A DNA stretch of 64,000 nucleotides from DYMC01 sp035406705 (GTDB lineage Bacteria > Verrucomicrobiota > Lentisphaeria > Victivallales > GWF2-50-93): positions 1 to 64,000 of the forward strand of contig CAYRRM010000007.1 in NCBI GenBank assembly GCA_964426675.1. Direction: 5' to 3'. Of the stretch, positions 27,737 to 37,012 are shown one piece after another. Within the stretch, counting starts at the first letter, position 1. Every line of letters begins with the position of its first letter. The translations under genes were made by a program, and so were the position numbers. The notes under the pieces were generated by a model that was not told the origin of the DNA, did no database searches, and saw only the letters and a list, made by a program, of their open reading frames with translations.

Positions 27737-28659
27737 ATTAGTTCAAAATCTTTTCCTAATTGTTTCAGCATTAATTCTATTTTTCTTCGCTCTTTATCGC
27801 GAAACCTATGAAATGGCTCACTCATAAAATCATCACAAATATTCAAACATGAAAGAGCGCATTTAATACCTTTTATTACTCTTGAATTATAATGGCCTAC
27901 GCCATATAACAGATCACCTATCTTTATAACTGCTGAATGTAATGATCTAACAGTGTTCAAATCTCCTTTTTCTGCAGCCTGATATAGGGAAACATATAAT
28001 TTTGGAAAAATATTTGCGCCCCCACATATACCACCATCACAACCAAATAACACAGCTTCAGCGAGAAGCTCTTCTGGTCCTACTAACAAACTTATTTTTT
28101 TATTTTTTTCTAATAAATTACGAATTCGATGTAAGTAAATCATATTTCCCGAACTATCTTTCATTCCAATTATTCCTTTCATCTTAAAGAGAATTTTGAG
28201 TGTATTTATTTCGAAATTTATCTTGGTCATTGCAGGCATATTGTAAAGAATAAGAGGTAATGGTAACTCAGGAACAAGATGTTCAAAATATTCCAACAAT
28301 TCAGCCTGCCCTGTGGGGAAATAATAGGGAGGTGCAAGGACCAAGGCTGTGGCTCCGCAATCCCATGCATATTCAGAAAGCCTCAGAGTTTCTGCAAAAG
28401 ATGTATCTGAAACACCAACATAAACCGGAATTTGCTTTCTACATATAGAGCACGCTAGTTTTATAACTTGACGTTTTAGTTTTGAGCCAAGAGAGGGACC
28501 TTCTCCAGTCGTTCCAAGAATAAAAATACCATGTACCCCTCCCCGTAAAACATGTTCAATTAAACGTTCCATACCTCTTTCGTCTAGAGTTATCGAATCT
28601 TTCAACGGCGTTACTAAAGGAGGAATAATTCCTCTTATTTTACAAAAATTAGTCTTCAT
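27733..28659 (-). CDS. DapA/NanA-superfamily aldolase or dehydratase
   Basis: 308 residues, class I aldolase TIM barrel. Schiff-base lysine K167 in GMKDSSGN, catalytic Tyr139 in YNMPA and the GTTGEGPSL pyruvate-carboxylate loop (49-57) are all present. The family includes dihydrodipicolinate synthase, N-acetylneuraminate lyase and 2-keto-3-deoxy-sugar acid aldolases. Coupling to a neuraminidase-like protein and position in a glycan operon argue for a sugar-acid role over lysine synthesis (inference). No nanE or nanK gene is nearby, so sialic acid is not established. Confidence 0.88.
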   Translation of the reverse strand: MKTNFCKIRGIIPPLVTPLKDSITLDERGMERLIEHVLRGGVHGIFILGTTGEGPSLGSKLKRQVIKLACSICRKQIPVYVGVSDTSFAETLRLSEYAWDCGATALVLAPPYYFPTGQAELLEYFEHLVPELPLPLILYNMPAMTKINFEINTLKILFKMKGIIGMKDSSGNMIYLHRIRNLLEKNKKISLLVGPEELLAEAVLFGCDGGICGGANIFPKLYVSLYQAAEKGDLNTVRSLHSAVIKIGDLLYGVGHYNSRVIKGIKCALSCLNICDDFMSEPFHRFRDKERRKIELMLKQLGKDFELI

Positions 28660-28662
28660 GTA

Positions 28663-30978
28663 TTACTTCTCCTTACTCTTACCCCCCCTTTTTAAAAAAG
28701 ATTCATCAATATTTTTTATCATTGGTAGGTATTTCTTATATTTCGAGAAAAGAAATGGGGGGTTACCTATAAGAGCATGATTACCAAAATGCAGGCCATT
28801 GTTCTCCCATTTAATTAAAATGAAATTTTCTTTTTTAGGTGAAAGTCTTATTGTCCCCAAAACAGTATTTTCATTAGGAGAAACAGAATATTTTCCCTCA
28901 AGCAATATTTTTTTAGCGAAAGGGTCCTCTACAGAAAAAAAGCCACTTTGGAAAGAAAGAGAATCATTACCCGCAACTATCTGAACCTCATTATTTTCCT
29001 GTTCATATGCCATCAGGCATAATTTATGCTGAACTCTCTTAATATAATAAAATGCAAGGTTTTTATTTCCATAATAATCAACCACTGCATCTGAAAATTG
29101 TGGCCAACCATCTGACATATTCCACCATATAATTCCTGTCCGAGCCCATTTTTCAATTCTTATCTTCTCTATAAAATATTTCAGAGATTCTGCTTGAACA
29201 ACTTGTGAAGCAAAAATGAAATCTTCAATGTTATCAGGCTCAAAAGCAAAGAAAAAATATATTTGTCTCATCATCAACTCAATCCTATAAGCATAAGGTC
29301 CATCATGACCAATTGGATCCGAAGCATGAAATATCCACTGTTTATTATTACGACATGGCCATATATGTTTTTCATCAATAAATTTACGAATTGAATTAAT
29401 ATTAGGACAACCGTGAAAACCAATTTCACTTATAAAAGGAGCTTTATTCTCTAAATAATAAGAACTTTTATAAAGATCTCTTGGACCCCATAAATGTCTT
29501 TCAGGAAGTAAAGATATATCTTTCTTTATTAAAAATTCCGATAAATAGAATGGCGAACTAGGTAAATAAGGACGTGCCGGATCCTCATCCCGAAGAATTG
29601 CTGGAATAAGCTCTCTTGTTATAAGATTCTTATTAGGATCTACGCCAATTTCATAGGCATTTTCATCACATTCATTATCTCCACACCAAATGATGAGAGA
29701 TGGATGAGATCTGAGTTTCCTAACCACAGCCTTTATTTCAATACTTATATCATGAATAAACTCTTGATCTTGCGGATAAAGTCCACAAGCCATAGCAAAA
29801 TCCTGCCAAACCATTAAACCCGTCTCGTCACAAAAATCAAAGAAATTATGATCTTCATAAACATTCCCCCCCCAACAACGAATAAGATTACAATTTGATT
29901 CCAAATATAAAGCAAGAATTTTATGTATGCGTTTTATATCGCGACTGTGAAATACATCAACAGGCCCCCAATTAGCTCCTTTTATCAAAACCTTTTGCTG
30001 GTTTATTTTAAAGAGAAATTTTCCGGGAGCACAATCTAACAAAACGGACCTTATACCTAATCTTGCTTTATGGATGGCTATTATCTTATCTTCAGAAATT
30101 AATTTGCATTTTACCTCGTAAAGATTAGGTAAACCATAACCATTAGGCCACCATAATTCAGGATTTTCAATTATGATTTTTATTGTGCCGGCAAATGAAT
30201 ATATATCCTGTTTCAGATTAAAAGTAGATGTTTTACATTTTCCATAAATCTCAAAAGAAAGAGAAGGCAAACGTGCAAAATACTCAGTCAATACGTAATG
30301 TATCGCGATAGTTGCCTTCTCAGTATTTGCATCAATCGTGTAAATATAAAAATCTTTAAATACGGTCTTTTCTCTTTTTCTAATCTCTACTTTTCTCCAT
30401 ATGCCAGCCGAAATTGCCCGCGGCATTATATCCCAACCATAAGAATGCGGAGCCTTGCGCACACGTAGAGATTCAGCTTTAAATATCCCCCAACTTCTGC
30501 TCTGTCTGGGACTAAAATCATATTTCATAGCTTCAAAAAGAGATGACCTTATACGAACAGTAATATAATGTTCATATGTATGTGTATAATTTTTAGATAT
30601 AGAAAATTTATGTTCGATAAACATATTTGCTGATTCCCCAAGTTTCCAATTGTCAAACCAATATTCAGCAAAGCAATCCACTCCATGAAAGATTATTTCA
30701 AGTTCAGCTCCCCAAAAATCAGGAGGAAATAGAATTCTCTTTTGATACCACCATTCAAAAGATTCGTATTTTCTGATAAGTCGTAAATTTTCTCCAAAAT
30801 ATAAATCTTTAGGAAGGATATTCGCACGAACAAGGTCAAGTTCTACATTACCTGGGACAATTGCGTTAATAGGAGAAAACTTCACTAAATCTGAGGGGAT
30901 TTTTACAGGACTTGAATCCTGCTGAAAAAACCATAAATTCCACTTCCCATTTAAGTCTATTGTATTTTTTTTTCTCAT
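28663..30978 (-). CDS. GH2 beta-mannosidase-like glycosidase
   Basis: 771 residues, no signal peptide. The N-terminal jelly roll begins DLNGKWNLWF and carries KAPHSYGWDIMPRAISAGIW, the beta-mannosidase-type GH2 segment. The TIM barrel follows with acid/base Glu436 in WCGDNE (commonly WCGNNE) and nucleophile Glu518 in ISEIGFHG. It is shorter than most beta-mannosidases (about 820-870 residues), with a reduced C-terminal part. Cytoplasmic hydrolysis of mannosides imported as oligosaccharides is likely; beta-glucuronide or other activity cannot be excluded. Confidence 0.85.
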   Translation of the reverse strand: MRKKNTIDLNGKWNLWFFQQDSSPVKIPSDLVKFSPINAIVPGNVELDLVRANILPKDLYFGENLRLIRKYESFEWWYQKRILFPPDFWGAELEIIFHGVDCFAEYWFDNWKLGESANMFIEHKFSISKNYTHTYEHYITVRIRSSLFEAMKYDFSPRQSRSWGIFKAESLRVRKAPHSYGWDIMPRAISAGIWRKVEIRKREKTVFKDFYIYTIDANTEKATIAIHYVLTEYFARLPSLSFEIYGKCKTSTFNLKQDIYSFAGTIKIIIENPELWWPNGYGLPNLYEVKCKLISEDKIIAIHKARLGIRSVLLDCAPGKFLFKINQQKVLIKGANWGPVDVFHSRDIKRIHKILALYLESNCNLIRCWGGNVYEDHNFFDFCDETGLMVWQDFAMACGLYPQDQEFIHDISIEIKAVVRKLRSHPSLIIWCGDNECDENAYEIGVDPNKNLITRELIPAILRDEDPARPYLPSSPFYLSEFLIKKDISLLPERHLWGPRDLYKSSYYLENKAPFISEIGFHGCPNINSIRKFIDEKHIWPCRNNKQWIFHASDPIGHDGPYAYRIELMMRQIYFFFAFEPDNIEDFIFASQVVQAESLKYFIEKIRIEKWARTGIIWWNMSDGWPQFSDAVVDYYGNKNLAFYYIKRVQHKLCLMAYEQENNEVQIVAGNDSLSFQSGFFSVEDPFAKKILLEGKYSVSPNENTVLGTIRLSPKKENFILIKWENNGLHFGNHALIGNPPFLFSKYKKYLPMIKNIDESFLKRGGKSKEK

Positions 30979-30985
30979 CTTCAGA

Positions 30986-33900
30986 TCATGGTTTCAAAAC
31001 AGTTATAATATACCTTTCTGAACTTATCCAGGCTTCATTTGTACCAGTTGCATAAGTGAGTTGCAAATACCTGCCCTCACTATTACCAAAATCTACTTGA
31101 AAATCCATAGCAAATTCAAGAGGTATGGATTCAAAACCAAGCTCTTTCCATGGGATCATAGCTTCTAAAGTATAACCGTTATTCGTCAGAGCTCGACCGA
31201 TTAAAACTCCTTTAGCATTAGACGCAGGTTGATCCAAATTATATTGTTTATAGGCAAGGAAAATCTGTTTACTTGGTTTCTTTCTTTTTGCGTCTACATC
31301 AATAAATAATTCTACACAATCTCCTAAATACCAATTAGTTGGATGGATAAATATTTCATTAGATCCTTTCTCAACAATTACAAATACGCATAAACCTTTT
31401 TCTGTAGCCAACAACCAGAAAAATGCTTTCTCACCGTGCTTTCGATCACCTTCCACCAAATAAGACCCTATCTTATGCCAGGAAGGTATATTTTCTTCAT
31501 CCATTTTAATTCCAACTGCTGATAACCATTCATTCTCAGAAGCTACTCCATCAATATTAATAATAGACTCTTTAAGATATGGTATTTCTATCTTTGGATT
31601 TTCTAACAACCTGGCATCCGGTAAATTTTTAAAAGGTTCCTCAATTTTCCGTATATCAGCAGATACAAGTAATTGAAAATTTCCGAGAATGCCAAGATTT
31701 TTTGATTCCATCAATGGTCCAACACAACTAAAATCTATCCTGGAGATGGTCGAAAAATCAGGTAAATTGGTATCTGTCTTATCCTGTATAAAATCATCTG
31801 TTTTTAAAATTATTCTTCTCCATGAACTATCTTCAAAAATTGAAGAGATATTTTTACTCCTATAAGATTTCCCATCTTTAGTTTTTATAGTTATATACGT
31901 TTCACGTGGCATGGTTCCATCTCCTTTAAAACCAAAAGACAAAGCAAGAATATTCTCTGATTTCAAACCTTGAGGAGGCGTTACATTCCACCAGGCTCCA
32001 GCATGCCAATATTTAGTATATTTTCCTATATCAAACTTTAATACATCCGTTCCATCTTCTAAAATATTCCGTTCTACTTTTAAATTACCGTACGCTTGAT
32101 AGGGTTTCCATTCTGTAATCTTAGTTAAATCTATTCCAAATACCTTATTATTATTTAACAGCCTCTCATTATTTTCATCCTCCGAATCAACTTTATTCTG
32201 TCTATCAGTCAAAAAAGCCAAATATTCCTTCAGTAAAAACGATTTAGGTTTTTTAAGAACAACTGTAGGTTGAGATGAAGTTAACGGCCAAATTGAAGAT
32301 GATAAAGAAGCAGGAGCTTTAATCCCCTCTTTACACACCTCGAACCAGATTGTCTTCCAGGAGGGAGATAAATTTAAAGTAATATTATTATTTTCTCTCT
32401 TTATAGGAACTTCCCCTAACCTCCTTCCTTCTGAGTCAAGAGCAAACACTTGCATTGTATTTGCAAATGATAATCCTTTTAATTGTAATTCTCCCCGCAA
32501 ACATTCCACGAGAGTAGGCTTTTTACCCGTATCAATCAGTTCAGATTTTCCATTCCGATTAATTATTTTAGTTCCAGTATTTACAACCCTACCAATCGCA
32601 GCAAGAAGAAGTCTTTCTGATTTAGAAATAGTTTTATCATTCGTCGAAGTTATAGCAACAACTGCATACGGATTATTTACCTTCAAGGACATGTTTGATG
32701 TAATATTAGTTTTACGAAAGCCTGCAAAACCACTAATAATCTGAGTTTTTGGTGTATCTATTATCTGCGTGCCAGTTCCCCAGTCATTTATTATACAATT
32801 ATTATCCGTCTTATACTCAGTACTATTTAATTCTGAATATAATTCTAACCCCCAATATTTCATCGCTGATATATACAGTTGATACAACCACCTGGGATCA
32901 CTAAGACTTTCTCCATAAATCGCAGCATTAGGCAAGACAACAAAGCGTTTATTATACCAGCCCAATGTCCACTTTTTATCCTCTGAAACTCCTATCGGAA
33001 TAGCATCTACAGGTATCGTTCGAATATCAACAGCGGCTTCTAACGCCTTTATTTTCACCTTTTGTGGGATATCATAAGGCCACATTATCGTAAATACAAC
33101 ATTCTCTAATTCCTGTGTTTTTATTGTCTTATGGATCAGACGAGCTGGAAGAGCCAAATCTCTTTTTTTGTGATATCTATCGCACCATGGATTATCTCCC
33201 AAAATGAAAGCATGTTTTGCTTTACTATAGTCTCCACTTGCCGAACGCCCTGTAGTAAAAACTATATCTGCATCACCATCATATACATCCTTAAAAAATT
33301 TGGTTTCAACTTCGTGTATCAATGGAATAAATAATGATGCACCTCCCACTGTCCCACTTCCCCCATTTATTCCAGCAGCATGTAAATTCTGTTCATGCAC
33401 ATCCTCATCTGACAAAGCAATGTGTACTTTATATTTAGATTTTGGAATATCTCCTCTGAGGACCATCGCTGAAGCAAAACAATTTGCAATCCTCCACGTT
33501 GGGTCGAGTCCAGAAGTAAATGATTGAGCTATCCTCTTACGCCAATGTATGTACTTATATGTCCAATCAAATTCAGGCATTGCCTCTCCTACCCAACGCT
33601 GAACAAAACCAAATTGAACGCCTCCATCAACCTTTTGAAACGCATGAGCTACTGCAACTGCTATATTTACATCTGCTCGACGTGTCCATGAAGCTCCTGT
33701 CCATTCTGCATTCCACGATGGATAACCTGCTACCTTTATTCGAGGTAAATTTACATACCAATTATTACTCCGTACATCAACGCCTTCAATCGTAATACCA
33801 TTTATCCCAGGTCTGATACCCCACGTTAAATCCGAGTGAGCATATAAATGCGCAGATATCGTCCCTGTGGCACTCAATTCTGCAAGTTGATTTACTGGAC

Positions 33901-35071
33901 CACGCAATTCGTGTGAACCTGTGATAAGCCCTTTATAACCAAAAGAACGAATGTGTGAGGAAGTAATTTTATGCAAAAATCTGGTCCTCTCAGCTAAATA
34001 AAGATAAAAGTCATTTACACGACAAGCACCACGCACCTTAGAAATATTAGGCCTATCCCAAGTAGTTAGTGTACCAAGAGGCGGACGAAAAACAGTAGCT
34101 AATATAGGATCCTCATCATCATGTAATCCACATTTTCCCATAGCATCTGTCCATGCCTTTGCTAAATTTTCCCTGGATTTATATTTTTCTAAGAGCCATA
34201 AATTCCAATCAGTATCATGCCATTTTCTGATTTTATCTGTTACAGTAAAACCCCAATCCCAGAAAGGACCATTTTCATTAAGAGCTTCAATCATAACAAC
34301 CGCAGGATCATTTCCCCACTTTTTCCCGGTATACGGATTTGTATGAGATAATAAAGCAGATGCTGCCTTTTTCCATGCATCTATCATAACAGGATGAGGC
34401 CAAACCCCTTTCCAGCCTGCTTGATTGTGAACCTTGGCTAACTCCTCCCAATCCAGCATACCAGTATCAGCTGTCCATGGTCTAGAATCTACAATATCTA
34501 AATATAAATAAATCCCTCTTTTGACTAAGGCTGCTGCCAACTTGTCGAAACGATCCATTCCTTCTGAACTGAGCTCTATCGAACTTGCAGGAGAATTATC
34601 TGTTTTAGACTTTAAATAACCAAGACCAATACGCGGAATATCATTATGATGAAACCTTACCAGATTGTAACCACATGAGGCAATTAAGTCTGCTAAAAGC
34701 TCTATTTCTTCTTCTTTATCAGGAAATGTTCCAGCATAAGTTAATGTGGTTCCCCAAAAACGAGCTGCCGTTCCGTCTTCAAACTCAAGTCTACCATCAT
34801 TCCTTACTTTTACCCAACCATGTTTCCCTGCTGGAGGATCTAAAAGCCATTCCCCAGAATTTCCAACAGATCCTTTAGCAATTTGGTGATATTGTTTTTG
34901 TTCCCATGGAATTAAATCTGTTTCATCAGGTATGCTTTCGTCAGGTAACTCCAACACCACATTACCAGAAGATACGCTTATATCAATATCACTTGCATTA
35001 TTTTCTAAAATAAATATTTTACAAAAAAGTATAAAAATTACAAAAAAATTATAATACAAAACTCTTAACAT
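30986..35071 (-). CDS. Large secreted GH-A clan glycosidase with CBM-like C-terminal domains
   Basis: 1361 residues. Signal peptide or anchor in the first ~25. Residues ~75-530 form a GH5/GH39-like TIM barrel: FWGTTLTYAG, CGYNLVRFHHND, candidate acid/base E266 in IEALNENG and candidate nucleophile E456 in PSWNAEWTGA. A long central region follows. Residues ~970-1135 resemble a CBM11-like jelly roll, and residues ~1150-1361 a CBM9/DOMON-like domain starting NIDGVASENEWLSA. Probably surface or periplasmic, attacking the polysaccharide whose products the cytoplasmic enzymes handle. Second in the operon, 19 bases after the pseudopilin. Confidence 0.8.
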   Translation of the reverse strand: MLRVLYYNFFVIFILFCKIFILENNASDIDISVSSGNVVLELPDESIPDETDLIPWEQKQYHQIAKGSVGNSGEWLLDPPAGKHGWVKVRNDGRLEFEDGTAARFWGTTLTYAGTFPDKEEEIELLADLIASCGYNLVRFHHNDIPRIGLGYLKSKTDNSPASSIELSSEGMDRFDKLAAALVKRGIYLYLDIVDSRPWTADTGMLDWEELAKVHNQAGWKGVWPHPVMIDAWKKAASALLSHTNPYTGKKWGNDPAVVMIEALNENGPFWDWGFTVTDKIRKWHDTDWNLWLLEKYKSRENLAKAWTDAMGKCGLHDDEDPILATVFRPPLGTLTTWDRPNISKVRGACRVNDFYLYLAERTRFLHKITSSHIRSFGYKGLITGSHELRGPVNQLAELSATGTISAHLYAHSDLTWGIRPGINGITIEGVDVRSNNWYVNLPRIKVAGYPSWNAEWTGASWTRRADVNIAVAVAHAFQKVDGGVQFGFVQRWVGEAMPEFDWTYKYIHWRKRIAQSFTSGLDPTWRIANCFASAMVLRGDIPKSKYKVHIALSDEDVHEQNLHAAGINGGSGTVGGASLFIPLIHEVETKFFKDVYDGDADIVFTTGRSASGDYSKAKHAFILGDNPWCDRYHKKRDLALPARLIHKTIKTQELENVVFTIMWPYDIPQKVKIKALEAAVDIRTIPVDAIPIGVSEDKKWTLGWYNKRFVVLPNAAIYGESLSDPRWLYQLYISAMKYWGLELYSELNSTEYKTDNNCIINDWGTGTQIIDTPKTQIISGFAGFRKTNITSNMSLKVNNPYAVVAITSTNDKTISKSERLLLAAIGRVVNTGTKIINRNGKSELIDTGKKPTLVECLRGELQLKGLSFANTMQVFALDSEGRRLGEVPIKRENNNITLNLSPSWKTIWFEVCKEGIKAPASLSSSIWPLTSSQPTVVLKKPKSFLLKEYLAFLTDRQNKVDSEDENNERLLNNNKVFGIDLTKITEWKPYQAYGNLKVERNILEDGTDVLKFDIGKYTKYWHAGAWWNVTPPQGLKSENILALSFGFKGDGTMPRETYITIKTKDGKSYRSKNISSIFEDSSWRRIILKTDDFIQDKTDTNLPDFSTISRIDFSCVGPLMESKNLGILGNFQLLVSADIRKIEEPFKNLPDARLLENPKIEIPYLKESIINIDGVASENEWLSAVGIKMDEENIPSWHKIGSYLVEGDRKHGEKAFFWLLATEKGLCVFVIVEKGSNEIFIHPTNWYLGDCVELFIDVDAKRKKPSKQIFLAYKQYNLDQPASNAKGVLIGRALTNNGYTLEAMIPWKELGFESIPLEFAMDFQVDFGNSEGRYLQLTYATGTNEAWISSERYIITVLKP

Positions 35072-35090
35072 ATCATCCCCCTCGCATTCA

Positions 35091-35864
35091 TCACTTCAAG
35101 ATATATTTCGAAGGTGTATGAGCTCCCTGTCTCATCATCCCATAATCATAATTGAATAAAGAGTCATCCTGATCAGTAACAACATGATACTTAAAAGTCG
35201 TATTATAACCGGTAGGATTTCCTATTAACCCAACATGCCAATCAGCCATCAAGGCGTTGGATTTCCGTGAATGAACTAAAAAAGTTGTAAATTCATTACC
35301 AACGAATAATCTCCACCACGTAGTTGACCACGCACATTGAGACGGAACACCATGCCAATATTCAGTCAAAACTCCAAACTCTGGAGGTTTGTAAACCTGA
35401 GTCCTCTTTACCCGAGGAGCTATATTATCATTCGGACTGCCAGGTCTGCACAATCTTGCCCACCAATTACCATCAACACAATTACCATTCATCCCATAGG
35501 TCAGAGTCACTGGTTGATTATTAAAACTCTTAGCAACACTTGGGCAATGGATAAGATTTAACGGTTGAACCTCGTCAAGCCCTTGATTTGTCCCGAGTTC
35601 TGGCAATTCAGGTGTCCCATGTAATTTTCCGTTTAAATAAGGATTCAACGCTTGAGGCCAACGAAAATTGGGAAAATAATCATTATTATCTCCAAGATAA
35701 AGTTCAAATGTAATTCCCAATTGCTTAAGATTATTTACACAGGCTATTGACTTTCCAACTTCACGAGCCCTATTTAAGGCAGGTAAAAGCAATGAAATCA
35801 ATATCGCTATTATTGCTACTACTACCAAAAGTTCTATCAAAGTAAATCGATAGCTTTTTTTCAT
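35091..35864 (-). CDS. DUF1559-type pseudopilin, first gene of the six-gene glycan operon
   Basis: 257 residues. Prepilin site and helix at YRFTLIELLVVVAIIAIL, then LPALNRAREVGKSIACVNN, YLGDNNDYFPN, and a C-terminal HSRKSNALMADWHVG. This is an H-X9-DW variant of H-X9-DG. It has about four Cys residues, which suits oxidising periplasmic conditions. GGGGG-rich Shine-Dalgarno AGGGGG before the ATG. Led by promoter and operator at 35884-35925. Confidence 0.9.
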   Translation of the reverse strand: MKKSYRFTLIELLVVVAIIAILISLLLPALNRAREVGKSIACVNNLKQLGITFELYLGDNNDYFPNFRWPQALNPYLNGKLHGTPELPELGTNQGLDEVQPLNLIHCPSVAKSFNNQPVTLTYGMNGNCVDGNWWARLCRPGSPNDNIAPRVKRTQVYKPPEFGVLTEYWHGVPSQCAWSTTWWRLFVGNEFTTFLVHSRKSNALMADWHVGLIGNPTGYNTTFKYHVVTDQDDSLFNYDYGMMRQGAHTPSKYILK

Positions 35865-35883
35865 AATTACCCCCTCATTATTT

Positions 35884-35897
35884 TACTATCGATAGTA
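35884..35897. promoter_or_regulatory. LacI-type operator TACTATCGATAGTA
   Basis: A perfect 14-base palindrome with central CG, identical in core to the site at 24850-24875. It lies 20-33 bases upstream of the pseudopilin ATG, immediately behind the -10, so a bound repressor would cover the start point. No other exact copy was seen in the window. Confidence 0.85.
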
Positions 35898-35925
35898 TTT
35901 TATATCTGATATAAAAAAATGTCAA
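35897..35925 (-). promoter_or_regulatory. Sigma70-like promoter of the six-gene glycan operon
   Basis: On the minus strand: consensus -35 TTGACA (35920-35925), a 17-base spacer, then -10 TAAAAT (35897-35902; 5 of 6). It touches the operator palindrome. This is the best sigma70-type promoter in the window. Confidence 0.85.
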
Positions 35926-36260
35926 GTTTTTTTTTGCTGTTCATTAATTTTATTGAAAATTCAGAGATTAATTATATCTTTCTATTCGCAGGATTCTAAA
36001 TAGAGAAATCTTTGATGTTGTAGAAGTTAATTTATGTTATCTAACCTATCAGAAAAATAAACAAATTAGTTGAGTCATATTCTTTACATTGAAATATTAG
36101 AAGATTAGATAATACTCAAACATTAAATTCGAAGTTTTTGAATGAATTATTAAACTATACTAAAAATAAAAAAAATTAATAAGACAGGTTTTTCTAACTT
36201 TATGTTTTTGTATCAAAATAAGTTATATTTTCTCATCGTTTTCATCTCTTATACATGAAC
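35926..36260. other. 335-base AT-rich gap, nothing recognised
   Basis: No open frame with a ribosome-binding site, RNA gene or strong hairpin is seen. It separates the glycan operons from the olsA/plsC-like gene and coincides with the return of the iterated palindrome, so it may be a junction. Confidence 0.4.
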
Positions 36261-37007
36261 TTAAAAGTATAATTCTTTAAATTTCTCATTCATCATTTTA
36301 TTAAGTTTTTCAGAAAATTCCTTTCTAGATAAACCGGAAGGATAAATTGGATCAAATAAATAGATCAATACATTAATTTTCTTCATCCCAAGCACATTCC
36401 AAAAATGAGGGAAGAAAAGCATATCTCCATACCAACAAACTTCATCCCTTTTCATCGATGGATATGAAATCAAAATGGGTAAAACAGGAAGATTCTCTGC
36501 GCATGGGATTTCAAATACACTTGATTTAAAGGGCAATATCCCCGCCAGACCATTTGAACTTGTACCTTCGGGGTAAACTATAAGAGATACCCCCCACTCT
36601 ATCGTGTCTTTAAATTTTTTATTTGCGACTTTCGCAAACTGCCTGGACTGCCTTTTTATCCATATAGGGCGACTAATCGCTACAAGCCATCCTGCAACAG
36701 GCCACCAAAATATATCTGATTTCGGTGTATAACGAACAGGAAAAAGAGTAGCCTCAGCAAAAATATCCAGATAACTAAGGTGATTAGATACTATAAAATA
36801 TCCTGATTGAGGATGTTTTAAATTCCCTTTGACGCAAATATCCATTCCTAAGATTTTCGCAACCCCCCTCCCCCAAAGATTAGTCATTCTACTTATAAGT
36901 TGTACTGATTTTTTAACCGGAATAAGCCAGAGAAATAAAGTCAGAAAAGCCCCAAATGCAGAATAAATTAGTATAAGTAATACTTTAAAAATTTTCCTAA
37001 AAAACAT
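36261..37007 (-). CDS. 1-acyl-glycerophosphate acyltransferase family protein (OlsA/PlsC-like)
   Basis: 248 residues with an N-terminal membrane helix. The acyltransferase motifs are HLSYLD (HX4D, H76-D81) and YPEGTSS (block III). Cytoplasmic face of the inner membrane. It follows the OlsB-like gene after 5 bases. In known ornithine-lipid synthesis OlsB makes lyso-ornithine lipid and OlsA, a PlsC-family enzyme, adds the second acyl chain, so this gene may be olsA instead of general plsC. Contains an iterated palindrome encoding AKVA. Confidence 0.88.
   Translation of the reverse strand: MFFRKIFKVLLILIYSAFGAFLTLFLWLIPVKKSVQLISRMTNLWGRGVAKILGMDICVKGNLKHPQSGYFIVSNHLSYLDIFAEATLFPVRYTPKSDIFWWPVAGWLVAISRPIWIKRQSRQFAKVANKKFKDTIEWGVSLIVYPEGTSSNGLAGILPFKSSVFEIPCAENLPVLPILISYPSMKRDEVCWYGDMLFFPHFWNVLGMKKINVLIYLFDPIYPSGLSRKEFSEKLNKMMNEKFKELYF
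36623..36637. repeat. Iterated palindrome copy 6, spacer CTT
   Basis: Perfect arms; reads Ala-Lys-Val-Ala on the coding strand of the acyltransferase gene. Confidence 0.85.
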
Positions 37008-37012
37008 TTTCT

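Noticed and set aside
27733..28659. Naming the aldolase nanA or dapA
   Set aside because: The motifs are shared across the superfamily and no sialate or lysine pathway genes are adjacent.
33300..33795. Open frames of 75-91 codons opposite the large GH-A gene
   Set aside because: Shadows of the coding strand: no ribosome-binding sites and no protein-like pattern.
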